DNA from: Planctomycetota bacterium
Lineage (GTDB): Bacteria > Planctomycetota > B15-G4
Length of the DNA stretch: 64,000 bases
Reading direction: 5' to 3'
NCBI GenBank assembly: GCA_029259745.1
Contig: JAJDEO010000027.1
Span: 1-64,000, forward strand
The notes beneath the pieces are model-generated. The model made no database searches. It was given only the letters and a program-made list of their open reading frames with translations, and had not been told where the DNA came from. The stretch's first letter is position 1; each line of letters starts with the position of its first letter. This document shows positions 50,564 to 58,452 of the stretch, piece after piece. The translations under genes were made by a program, and so were the position numbers.

Positions 50564-51517
50564 TCAATCGTTGAGCAGCGACGCCGCGTCGTAGCGTTCG
50601 CGCAGCATCTGTCCGAGCTGCGTGAGTTCGGCCGACGTCGGCGCGCTGGCTGCGAGTTCGGCGCGGATTGCCGGCGTGGCCTCCTCGAGCGTGACGTTCT
50701 TGCGGACGACGAGTCGCGCGGCGGCATGCCCGTCGAACATGCGCACGACGTCGGTTGTCTCTCCGGGACGATCGAGGAGATTGATGGCTTTGTCGAGTGC
50801 GGGACCGAGGAGATTGCGTCGGTATTGCTCGACGAGCCCGTCCTCGATGAACTTGTTGTCGATCGGGTCGGACAGCTCCCGCAGCTCGGCCAGCGACAGC
50901 CCCTCGCGCATCTTGGCGACGACGATCTTGGCGCGCTCGGCGCTTTGACGCATGAGCTCGTCGCGGTCGACAGCCGTGCCGGGTTCGACGTCGTGGTAGA
51001 GCGAGAAGAAAATCACCTCGATCGTCGTCTGCTCGGCGTCCTGACCGTAGATGGTCTTGAACCGCTCGGCGATCTCTTCATCGGTCACGACGCGCTGCGC
51101 GAGCACGATGCGATCGGCCTGCAGCTCGTTGCGGATCTCGATCGAACGCCGCTCGCGCCAACGTTCCTCGGTGTACCCGCGGCGCTGCATGTCGAGTTCG
51201 TAGCGCTCGGGCATCCCTTGGAAGAAACGCTCCGTCTTGTCGGCGGCCTCGGCTTCGTAGGCCGCTGCGACTTCCTCGTCGGTGACGACGATGCCGAGGT
51301 CACGCGCGGCGCGTTCGATGGCGCGGAACTCGATGTACGGCAGGATCGTCTCTGCACTGAAGCGCGTGAAGAGCCAGTCTTCGTAGTCACCGCGGGTGAG
51401 CTCGTCACCGGCCAGCGTCGCGATGGCGTCACTGTCGTTGTCGCCGTCTTGCGCCAGAGCGGCGGGGGCGGCGAGCAGAAGAGTCGTGAGCACGGCGGAA
51501 GAGATCGCGGCGTTCAT
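50564..51517 (-). CDS. SurA-like periplasmic chaperone/peptidyl-prolyl isomerase homologue
   Basis: 317 residues with a signal peptide (MNAAISSAVLTTLLLAAPAALAQ). A SurA_N-like helical domain follows (LTRGDYEDWLFTRFSAETILPYIEF, TDEEVAAAYEAEAADKTERFF, RYELDMQRRGYTEERWRERR). A parvulin-like region is weak: IEVIFFSLYHDV and KIVVAKMREGLSLAELRELS correspond to the usual RHILV and GxxFxxLA elements, but the catalytic residues are not clear, so a chaperone without isomerase activity is possible. ATG 51517 overlaps by 4 bases (ATGA) the end of an open stretch that continues the upstream TPR frame past a UGA. Last gene of the TPR-CRTAC1-TPR-SurA-like operon. Confidence 0.75.
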   Translation of the reverse strand: MNAAISSAVLTTLLLAAPAALAQDGDNDSDAIATLAGDELTRGDYEDWLFTRFSAETILPYIEFRAIERAARDLGIVVTDEEVAAAYEAEAADKTERFFQGMPERYELDMQRRGYTEERWRERRSIEIRNELQADRIVLAQRVVTDEEIAERFKTIYGQDAEQTTIEVIFFSLYHDVEPGTAVDRDELMRQSAERAKIVVAKMREGLSLAELRELSDPIDNKFIEDGLVEQYRRNLLGPALDKAINLLDRPGETTDVVRMFDGHAAARLVVRKNVTLEEATPAIRAELAASAPTSAELTQLGQMLRERYDAASLLND

Positions 51518-51690
51518 CGCGGCGGTGTGTCCTGAGTAGGTGCGGAGGGGGCGGCATCGGGGCCACGGAAGAACATGATATCGAAGTGACGGGCGCCATC
51601 GGCGTCTTGCTCGGACGACACGCGGGCGCCACGCGGCAGCGAGCTCGCCGCCGTGACCAGCCGCAGGCTGACGACGTCGACGTCGCGGCG
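51514..51690 (-). other. In-frame 58-codon extension beyond the UGA of the TPR gene
   Basis: Directly after the UGA at 51693-51691 the same frame stays open for 58 codons (RRDVDVVSLRLVTAASSLPR through FDIMFFRG to APTQDTPPR). It has about 79 percent G or C at third positions and ends with a TGA that forms a 4-base ATGA overlap with the next gene. There is no ATG before the middle of the stretch. In the mRNA a 7-bp hairpin (GTCAGCC-TGC-GGCTGGT, 51672-51656) starts 18 nt after the UGA with G at loop position 2, fitting the loose bacterial SECIS rule. Alternatives: a nonsense mutation, a sequencing error, or a small separate gene. Confidence 0.5.
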
Positions 51691-52722
51691 TCACCGACGC
51701 TCCGCGGCGCGGCGGCGGCGCTCGAGGATCGCCGGCTGTTCAGGCGCGGCGGCGAGTGCCGTGTCGTAGCGCGCCAAGGCCTCGACGATGCGACCGGAAT
51801 CGGCGAGCACGTCGCCAGCGCGTACGGGGAGGCGCACGTCACGGTACTGGCCCCAGGCGTTGTCGAGCAGCGCGACGGCTGCGTCGACGTCGTGCGCATC
51901 CTCGGTGAGCAGTCGTGCCCAACGTAGCGTGATGGGGACGCCATCGCGGGCTCCGTCGGCGAGTTCGAGCCCGCGCCGGTACGCGGCGACGGCCCTGTCG
52001 AGACGGGCGAGCGCCCGTTCGGCGTCACCGAGAGCTCCGAAATTCGCGGCGTGCGTCGGGTCGAGGTCGACGCCGCGCTGGGCGAAGTCGAGCGCGTCGA
52101 GCTTCGGTGCAAGCGCCCGGTGCTCCTCGAGGCGCCGCAGACCCTCGTCGCGTCGGCCCGCGCGCACGAGCGCCGTGCCGAGACCGTAGAGCGCCGCGGC
52201 GTCGAGCGGGGCCGCGGAGAGGGCGCGTTCGAAGAACGTGACGGCGGCGGCGTGGTCGCCGCGGCGGGCGTGGGCCTGGCCGCGTTGCACGAGCACGGCC
52301 GCGTCGTCGACGCCGCGCACGCGCGCAGCGTGGTCGAGCAGTGCCTCGGCTTCGTCGAGACGCCCCAGGGCCGTCAGCGAGTCGAGCATCATGAGGATGT
52401 CGAGCGGGTCGTCGCGGTCGAGCAGCGGAAGCGCCTCGTCGTAGCGCGCCAGGACGTACAACGCCGGTCCGCAGATGTCGCGCCCGGCGCTGCCGAGTGG
52501 CCCGGCCGTGCGCGCTGCGGCCTCGTAGCGATGCATCGCGAGCTGGTACTCGGCGAGCTGCAGACGCACGTCGGCGTCGTCGGGAGTTTTTCTGAGCGCG
52601 GATTCGAGTTGCTCGACAGCCGCGATGCGTTCGCCGGCCGCCCAGAGTTCGGCGGCGTCGTCGGCGACGCTGGGAGCGCATGTCAAGGCGACGGCGATCA
52701 GCGCTCGTGCGGCAAGTGTCAT
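51691..52722 (-). CDS. Exported TPR protein (ORF up to an in-frame UGA)
   Basis: 343 residues with a signal peptide (MTLAARALIAVALTCAPSVADD). At least six TPRs: RIAAVEQLESALRKTPDDADVRL, DEAEALLDHAARVRGVDDAAVLV, DHAAAVTFFERALSAAPLDAAAL, AVAAYRRGLELADG, and RIVEALARYDTALAAAPEQPAIL. ATG 52722 overlaps the CRTAC1 stop (ATGA). The reading frame ends at a UGA, but the frame remains coding-like to 51514, so the true product may be about 402 residues. Likely a periplasmic scaffold acting with the CRTAC1 and SurA-like proteins of the same operon. Confidence 0.8.
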   Translation of the reverse strand: MTLAARALIAVALTCAPSVADDAAELWAAGERIAAVEQLESALRKTPDDADVRLQLAEYQLAMHRYEAAARTAGPLGSAGRDICGPALYVLARYDEALPLLDRDDPLDILMMLDSLTALGRLDEAEALLDHAARVRGVDDAAVLVQRGQAHARRGDHAAAVTFFERALSAAPLDAAALYGLGTALVRAGRRDEGLRRLEEHRALAPKLDALDFAQRGVDLDPTHAANFGALGDAERALARLDRAVAAYRRGLELADGARDGVPITLRWARLLTEDAHDVDAAVALLDNAWGQYRDVRLPVRAGDVLADSGRIVEALARYDTALAAAPEQPAILERRRRAAERR

Positions 52723-54500
52723 CGACTCGGCAGCGGCGTCGAGACGACGTCGCGCCCGCCATAGGAGATGTGATGACGTTGGTCGATGGCGAGGTCGGCG
52801 TGCTGCGTCGTCTCGCCGCCGGGCCAGCGGATCGACAGCGACTCGATCACGCTCGTGTTCCCGAGGCCGATGACGAGTTCGGTCGACGAATGACTCGCGT
52901 ACGATCCGCCCGAGACGATCTCGCGCGCGAACGTCTTGCCGCCGGCCTTGATCGTGACGCGTGCGCCCTCGGCATCCGCGCGCCCGCCGGGACCGTCGAG
53001 TGCCAGCACGATGCGGTGATGTCCCGCCTCGTCGGCCGCCACGTTGCGCAACACGAACGGCGCGGTGTTGTTGTTCGTGACGATCAGGTCGACGTCGCCG
53101 TCGCCGTCGAGATCGCCCATGGCGAGCCCGCGTCCGACGCCGCTCGTCGCTTGATCCAGCGAAGTCCCGCGCCCGGGGTCGACGAGCTCGAAGCGCCCGC
53201 TCCCGTCGTTGGCGAACAGCATGTCGGCCTGGATGTACGTCGTGAGGTCGGAGTAGAGCTCGACGTTGTCCATGATGTGGCCGTTGGCGACGTAGAGATC
53301 CAGGTCACCGTCATTCTCGAGGTCGAAGAACGACGATCCGAACCCGAGCGGTGCGCGGGTGGGTACGCCGGTCCCGCTGCGCACCGAGGTGTCCGTGAAG
53401 AACGAATCGCCGTCGTTGCGGTACAGCGTGTTCGTCTCTTGCTCGAAGTTCGTGACGTAGACGTCGATGTCGCCGTCGGCATCGGCGTCACCCGACGCAA
53501 TGCCCATGCAGGCCTCCGAGCGTCCCTCGGCGTTGAAGTCGGTGCCCGAGCGGCGGCTGACATCCTCGAAGCGCCCCGCGCCGTCGTTGCGCAGCATGCG
53601 GTTCGCCGTCGAGTCGTTGGCGACGAAGAGATCGACGTGTCCGTCGTCGTCGAGGTCGGCCGCGAGGACGGCCAGGCCCTTGCCGTCCTTCGGGCGGCCG
53701 GCGACGTCGGTGTCGGAACCCATCAGGCCCGCCGCCTCCGTGGCGTTCGTGAAGTGGCCGCTGCCGTCGTTGAGGTAGAGGTGGTCTTGCGTGCCATCCC
53801 ACCAGTCGACATGGCAGTAGGTCCGGATGTCGTCGCTCGGTCCGCACTTCTGGTGCGAGAGGATCGGCATGTCGAGGTACGCGACGGAGTAGAGGTCGAG
53901 GTCGCCGTCGCCGTCGGCGTCGAAGAAGGCGCCGCCGATCGTCCAGCGTGGATCGTCGATGCCGGCGTCTGTGGCCGGCGTGAAGTGTCCGCGGCCGTCG
54001 TTGACGAAGAGCCGGTCGCGTCCGTACGCGGCGACGTAGATGTCGCGGTCGCCATCGGCGTCGATGTCCCCGACGGCGAGGCCCTGGGCGTAGAAGGCGA
54101 CGTCGAGCCCGCTGCCGCTCGTCGCGTCACGGAACGTGCCGTCACCCAGGCCGATGTAGAGCTTGGCCGTTTCGCCGCTGCCGGCCCCGAAACGCTCGAG
54201 CTCGACCTCGCCGAACTCGTCGGCGGGCAGCGTGCCGCTCTGGAGGAAGAGGACGTCGGGCAACTCGTCGCCATCGAAGTCCGCGATCGCGACGCCCGAA
54301 CCCATCGTCTCGAACAGGAACTTGCGCCCGCGTCCGCCGTGGGTGTGGACGAAGTCGATCCCGGACGACTGCGTGACGTCGACGAGCCACGGGGTGACGT
54401 CAGACGTGACGGCCGGCTCGGTGTCGACGGTTCCCGGCGCCTCACCCTCGCGGCACGCGAGGGCGGCGAAGCACACCAGCGAGACGAGCACGGGCTTCAC
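52719..54500 (-). CDS. CRTAC1-family protein (FG-GAP/VCBS propeller with ASPIC/UnbV domain), lipoprotein
   Basis: 593 residues. GTG 54500 gives a lipoprotein-like signal (VKPVLVSLVCFAALAC) and overlaps the upstream TPR stop (GTGA). The N-terminal WLVDVTQSSGIDFVHTHG motif and repeated FG-GAP/VCBS loops (AIADFDGDELPDVLFLQ, VGDIDADGDRDIYVAAYG, AFFDADGDGDLDLYSVAY, AADLDDDGHVDLFVAND, ASGDADADGDIDVYVTN, MGDLDGDGDVDLIVTNN) form a seven-bladed propeller; the ASPIC/UnbV domain (GARVTIKAGGKTFAREIVSGGSYASHSS, LSIRWPGGE) ends the chain. A single CGPS...TYCHVDWW insert holds two Cys. The family is abundant in Planctomycetota and Acidobacteriota beside TPR genes; function not established. Confidence 0.9.
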   Translation of the reverse strand: MKPVLVSLVCFAALACREGEAPGTVDTEPAVTSDVTPWLVDVTQSSGIDFVHTHGGRGRKFLFETMGSGVAIADFDGDELPDVLFLQSGTLPADEFGEVELERFGAGSGETAKLYIGLGDGTFRDATSGSGLDVAFYAQGLAVGDIDADGDRDIYVAAYGRDRLFVNDGRGHFTPATDAGIDDPRWTIGGAFFDADGDGDLDLYSVAYLDMPILSHQKCGPSDDIRTYCHVDWWDGTQDHLYLNDGSGHFTNATEAAGLMGSDTDVAGRPKDGKGLAVLAADLDDDGHVDLFVANDSTANRMLRNDGAGRFEDVSRRSGTDFNAEGRSEACMGIASGDADADGDIDVYVTNFEQETNTLYRNDGDSFFTDTSVRSGTGVPTRAPLGFGSSFFDLENDGDLDLYVANGHIMDNVELYSDLTTYIQADMLFANDGSGRFELVDPGRGTSLDQATSGVGRGLAMGDLDGDGDVDLIVTNNNTAPFVLRNVAADEAGHHRIVLALDGPGGRADAEGARVTIKAGGKTFAREIVSGGSYASHSSTELVIGLGNTSVIESLSIRWPGGETTQHADLAIDQRHHISYGGRDVVSTPLPSR

Positions 54501-55462
54501 GGTCGTCCTCCGCAGTACTCGTTCTTCAGCGTGTTGCGCATTGCATCCGGCATGGACGGGTTCTCTTCGACGAGTCGCTCGATCGTGCGACACGCGGCCG
54601 CGGTGTTGCCGTGCTTGCTGTAGAGGTCGGCGAGGTCACGGAAGCCGTCGGTCCACTCGGGGTACGCGAGCGTGATCTGCTCGAGCACGACCGCACGATC
54701 ATCGGCACGCTTGCGCGACTTCATGTAGACGTCATCGGTGAGGTCGAGGAAGAGCCGGTGGATCGTCTCCCAACGCCGCGCCTCGTCTTCGTTGCCGAGG
54801 CGTCGGTGCGTCAGGGCGAGACCGTTGAGCGTCTCCTTGTAGTCGGCGCGTCCGCGGCGGGCGGCCTCGAAGCGCTCGAGAGCCTCGGCGAAGCGGCCTT
54901 CCTCGAGCAGCAGCACGCCGTGCAGCGACGCGCAGCGATATCCGAGCGTGGAGGGCAGCGTGCGGGCCTTGTCGAGCAGCGCCATGGCCGCGTCGATGTC
55001 GCCGGCCTCGTAGCGCAACAGGGCCAGGTGGTAGAGACCATCGCCGCGGAACTCGTCGCTGTCGGCGAGCTGTCGGACGAGCGGCTCGATGTCGCCGGTG
55101 GCGTTGATGGCCGTCCTCAGCGAGATCACGGAGAGGACGGACTGGAGGTCGTCGGGGCGGGCCTCGAGAACGGCTTCGAAGTGGCGCAGAGCGTCGTCGT
55201 TCTGCTTGAGTTCGCCATGAAGCTGACCGAGACGCCGGTGGATGCCGGCTTGTCCGGGACGCAGGGCCGCGACCTCCTCGAGCAGATCGATCGCCTTGGC
55301 TCGATTGCGACCACGCTCGTGGACACGGACCGCCTCGGCCTTGAGGCGCTCGTAGTCGGCGTCGTCGACGGGCGTCGGGGCCCCGCTCTCCGAGCAGCCG
55401 AGGGCCGTCACGAGCAGGCAGGCGGCGAGACCGCGCAGAAGGTGGGGGAGGCGACGGGGCAT
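54497..55462 (-). CDS. TPR lipoprotein
   Basis: 321 residues. ATG 55462 begins a lipoprotein signal (MPRRLPHLLRGLAACLLVTALGC). TPR units: KAIDLLEEVAALRPGQAGIH, DDALRHFEAVLEARPDDLQ, IDAAMALLDKARTLPSTLGY, RFAEALERFEAARRGRADYKE, and a C-terminal TAAACRTIERLVEENPSM. It is the first gene of the operon and is coupled to the CRTAC1 gene by a 4-base overlap. Divergent from miaB. The upstream extension of the frame to 55675 has no signal-like features. Likely an outer- or inner-membrane-anchored scaffold. Confidence 0.8.
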   Translation of the reverse strand: MPRRLPHLLRGLAACLLVTALGCSESGAPTPVDDADYERLKAEAVRVHERGRNRAKAIDLLEEVAALRPGQAGIHRRLGQLHGELKQNDDALRHFEAVLEARPDDLQSVLSVISLRTAINATGDIEPLVRQLADSDEFRGDGLYHLALLRYEAGDIDAAMALLDKARTLPSTLGYRCASLHGVLLLEEGRFAEALERFEAARRGRADYKETLNGLALTHRRLGNEDEARRWETIHRLFLDLTDDVYMKSRKRADDRAVVLEQITLAYPEWTDGFRDLADLYSKHGNTAAACRTIERLVEENPSMPDAMRNTLKNEYCGGRP

Positions 55463-55752
55463 GGGTCCGGAATCCTGGGCGAAGCAGCCCATCGCCAAAC
55501 TCATCCGGCGCGAGGTACGCACCCGAACACGGCTGCGCGCGGGGAGCGTCGGTGAATCCACCGGTTCACCTGCATTCGCACATGAGCGCAGCCACGCTCG
55601 GTCACGCACGTCGCACTTGGAGCAGTTCGACGAGGACCTGCTACGGACCGTAGAACGCGCCGTTGGGCCGTGCAAGGAGGCCGCAGGATCCCGGAGTGGA
55701 TCAGAAAGACGCCGCGACGGGCCTGCCGCGCGAATGGCAGAATGCGGGGATC

Positions 55753-57156
55753 ATGAATGACGCTGTCCTCAGTCCACCGCCAGTCGGCACGCCGGGAGGT
55801 CCCAAGGTCCTCCTCGAGGTGTTCGGCTGCCAGATGAACAAGCTCGACGCCGAACTCGTCGTCACGGCGCTCAAGCGCGCCGGCTACGACTTCACCGACG
55901 ACGACGACGAAGCGGCCGCCGTGCTCCTGGTCACCTGCGCGATCCGCGACCAGGCCGAGCACCGCGTCCACAGCCACCTCGGCGAGCTCGCCGTGGCCAA
56001 GCGCAGTCGCCCCGACCTCGCCGTCGGCGTGCTCGGCTGCCAGGCCCAGCGCGAGGGACAAGATCTCCTCACGCGCTGGCCGTCGCTCGATTTCGTGGCC
56101 GGCACGCGCGACTTCGGCAAGGTCGCGAAGCTGCTCGACCAGGTGCGCGCCGACCGCACGCGCGTGCTGTCGATCGAAGGTATCGCCGACGAGGTCTCCG
56201 AGCAGCGCGACGTCACGGTGCGCCCCCATCGCGGGCGGGCGTTCGTGAACGTCATGCGCGGGTGCGACAAGCCGTGCACGTATTGCGTTGTTCCGCGCAC
56301 GCGCGGGGCCGAGGTGAGTCGTTCCATGGTCGACGTCGTGACCGAGGTCGAGGAACTCGTCGCCGACGGCGTCAAGGAAGTGACGCTGCTCGGGCAGACG
56401 GTCAACGCCTGGGGACGTCATGAAGGTCACTCGCTCGGCGAGTTGCTCCATCGCCTCGAGGACATCGACGACCTGCACCGCGTGCGCTTCATCACGAGTC
56501 ATCCCGAGGAGATGGACGACACGCTCGTGTCCGCCATCGCCGCGTGCCGCAAGTCGGGTTTGTTCCTGCACCTGCCACCGCAGTCGGGCAGCTCGCGCAT
56601 GCTGCGACGCATGGCGCGCGGCTACACGAACGAACGCTACCGCGAGATCATCGCGCAACTGCGCGAGCGCATCCCCGGTATCGAGATCGGCGGCGACATC
56701 ATCGTCGGCTTCAGCGGTGAGACCGACGAGGATTTCGAAGCCACGGTCGACCTGCTGCGCGACGTGCGCTTCAGCCAGTCGTACATCTTCCGCTACTCGC
56801 CGCGTCCCGGCACGCCGGCCTTCGGGCGACTCGAGGACGACGTCCCCGACAAGGTCAAGCGCAAGCGTCTCAAGATCCTCAACGAGATCCAGACGGAGAT
56901 CATGCGCGAGCGTCACGAGGCGTTGATCGGTACACGTCATGAAGTGCTCGTGGAAGGCTCGAGTCGCAAGGACGCGCGCCGTCTGTTCGGGCGCAACCTG
57001 GCCTTCGACCGGCTCGTCTTCGAGGGCGAGTCGAGTTGGGAAGGACAGTTCGTGACGCTCGAGGTCACCGGCGCGACGCCGCTGACCTTGTCGGCCAAGG
57101 TGCTGGCCGAGCCCACCGATGCACCGCGTGACACGACGCTCGCGCGCACGACGTGA
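55753..57156 (+). CDS. miaB: tRNA-2-methylthio-N6-dimethylallyladenosine synthase
   Basis: 467 residues; radical-SAM methylthiotransferase modifying A37 (i6A to ms2i6A) in tRNAs reading UNN codons. The N-terminal UPF0004 domain has its three cluster Cys: EVFGCQMNKLDAE, LVTCAIRDQAEHRV and GVLGCQAQRE. The radical-SAM motif is MRGCDKPCTYCVVPRTRG (CxxxCxxC). PPQSGSSRMLRRM(A)RGYT and IVGFSGETDEDF are diagnostic for MiaB/RimO/MtaB, and the GCQMN form favours MiaB. The TRAM domain ends the chain. ATG 55753 follows GGGGA; the frame extends to 55663 without homology. The stop overlaps the ribD start (GTGA). Confidence 0.93.
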   Translation: MNDAVLSPPPVGTPGGPKVLLEVFGCQMNKLDAELVVTALKRAGYDFTDDDDEAAAVLLVTCAIRDQAEHRVHSHLGELAVAKRSRPDLAVGVLGCQAQREGQDLLTRWPSLDFVAGTRDFGKVAKLLDQVRADRTRVLSIEGIADEVSEQRDVTVRPHRGRAFVNVMRGCDKPCTYCVVPRTRGAEVSRSMVDVVTEVEELVADGVKEVTLLGQTVNAWGRHEGHSLGELLHRLEDIDDLHRVRFITSHPEEMDDTLVSAIAACRKSGLFLHLPPQSGSSRMLRRMARGYTNERYREIIAQLRERIPGIEIGGDIIVGFSGETDEDFEATVDLLRDVRFSQSYIFRYSPRPGTPAFGRLEDDVPDKVKRKRLKILNEIQTEIMRERHEALIGTRHEVLVEGSSRKDARRLFGRNLAFDRLVFEGESSWEGQFVTLEVTGATPLTLSAKVLAEPTDAPRDTTLARTT

Positions 57157-58340
57157 CCGACGTGCTGCTCGACGTCGAGCGGCGAGCGTTGGACGCGGCG
57201 CGCGCTGCGGCGTGGGAACGTCGCGGAGATGTCGAGCCGAACCCGCCCGTGGGCGCGGCAGTGATCCCGGCTGGCGGGACGATCTTCGCGGTGGGGACCC
57301 ATCGTGCGTACGGCGGTCCGCATGCCGAGGTCGACGCGCTTGCCGCGGCGCGGGCCATGGGCTTGTCGCTGGACGGCGCGACCGTCGTGGTGACGCTCGA
57401 GCCGTGCTCCACACACGGCAAGACGCCGCCGTGCACCGGCGCGCTGATCGATGCTGGCGTGGCGCGCGTGGTCGTCGGTGCTGTCGACCCGTTCCCTGCG
57501 CACGCCGGCGCCGGGCTGACGTTGCTGCGCGAGGCTGGCATCGATATCGTGCGCGCGAGTGGTGAGATCGCCGGCGCGTGTGACGCGTTGCTGGCCAGGT
57601 TCAAGGCCGGACTCGCGGCGTCGCGCCCGCACGTCCTCGCGAAGTGGGCGATGTCGGCCGACGGGACGATCGCGCCGGCGCGCGACACCGACGGCATCCG
57701 CCCGCGCGCCGTGCTGTCGGGCCGCGAGTCGTACGCGCTCGTCCAACGTTGGCGCGCCTCGCTCGACGCGCTCGTCGTCGGTGTCGGCACGATCCTCGAC
57801 GACGATCCGCGCCTGACGATCCGCGGCGTCAACGCCCTGCGCCCGCTGCGGCGCGTCGTCCTCGACCCGTCGCTGCGCACGCCACTCGCCGCGCGCGTGG
57901 TCACGTCCCTCCACGACGGCTTCGATGACGACGAGGAACCCGCCGCGACGTGGATCGTCGCGAACGCACAAGCCGACGACGCGCGCGAGGCGGCGCTCAC
58001 CGACGCCGGCGCGCGCGTCCTGCGCATCCCGACCGACGCCTCCGACCGCCCGTGGATCACGAGCGTGCTGCAAGCACTGCGCCTCGAAGGTGTCGCCCGC
58101 GCAATGATCGAAGGTGGCTCCGTCACCCTCCGCCGAGCCCTCGATGCCGACGTCATCGACGACATCGCGGTGTTCCTCACGAACGCCAAGCTGGGCGACG
58201 ACGCACTCCCGGCGATCGACGGTCGAAGCTGGGATTCGCTCGAACCCAACGCCGTCGCGAAGCAGCTCGGTCTCTGCGACGTCAGGCTCGATGCGTGCGG
58301 CGATGATCGCCTCTTGCGCGGCACGCGGCGACAGAGATGA
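57153..58340 (+). CDS. ribD: Bifunctional riboflavin biosynthesis deaminase/reductase
   Basis: 395 residues. N-terminal deaminase acts on diaminohydroxyphosphoribosylaminopyrimidine: zinc motif GGPHAEVDAL and LEPCSTHGKTPPCTGALIDAG, both intact. C-terminal NADPH-dependent reductase (residues ~155-395): HVLAKWAMSADGTIAP, RASLDALVVGVGTILDDDPRLTIR and a late ARAMIEGGSVTLRRALDADVID. GTG 57153 lies in a 4-base overlap with miaB. The strand order in the C-terminal end is a little divergent (LRRVVLDPSLRTPLAAR) but all key motifs are seen. Other rib genes are not in the window. Confidence 0.93.
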   Translation: MTDVLLDVERRALDAARAAAWERRGDVEPNPPVGAAVIPAGGTIFAVGTHRAYGGPHAEVDALAAARAMGLSLDGATVVVTLEPCSTHGKTPPCTGALIDAGVARVVVGAVDPFPAHAGAGLTLLREAGIDIVRASGEIAGACDALLARFKAGLAASRPHVLAKWAMSADGTIAPARDTDGIRPRAVLSGRESYALVQRWRASLDALVVGVGTILDDDPRLTIRGVNALRPLRRVVLDPSLRTPLAARVVTSLHDGFDDDEEPAATWIVANAQADDAREAALTDAGARVLRIPTDASDRPWITSVLQALRLEGVARAMIEGGSVTLRRALDADVIDDIAVFLTNAKLGDDALPAIDGRSWDSLEPNAVAKQLGLCDVRLDACGDDRLLRGTRRQR

Positions 58341-58390
58341 CGTCTTCAAAGAGCGCTCGCTGACGTCCGCCGAACGCTCCACGCGGCACG

Positions 58391-58419
58391 TTGACGGGAT
58401 CCGTGGCACACTCAGATGT
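58391..58419 (+). promoter_or_regulatory. Candidate promoter of the SBBP-repeat gene
   Basis: TTGACG (58391-58396), 17-base spacer, AGATGT (58414-58419), 33 bases before the ATG. The -35 is good, the -10 is poor. Confidence 0.35.
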
Positions 58420-58452
58420 GTGCCCATCGGACTGTCGTGGAGCTCCTGAGGT

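Noticed and set aside
52680..54623. 647-codon plus-strand frame opposite the CRTAC1 gene
   Set aside because: Shadow of repeated GDxDGDGD codons; no start signal or domain.
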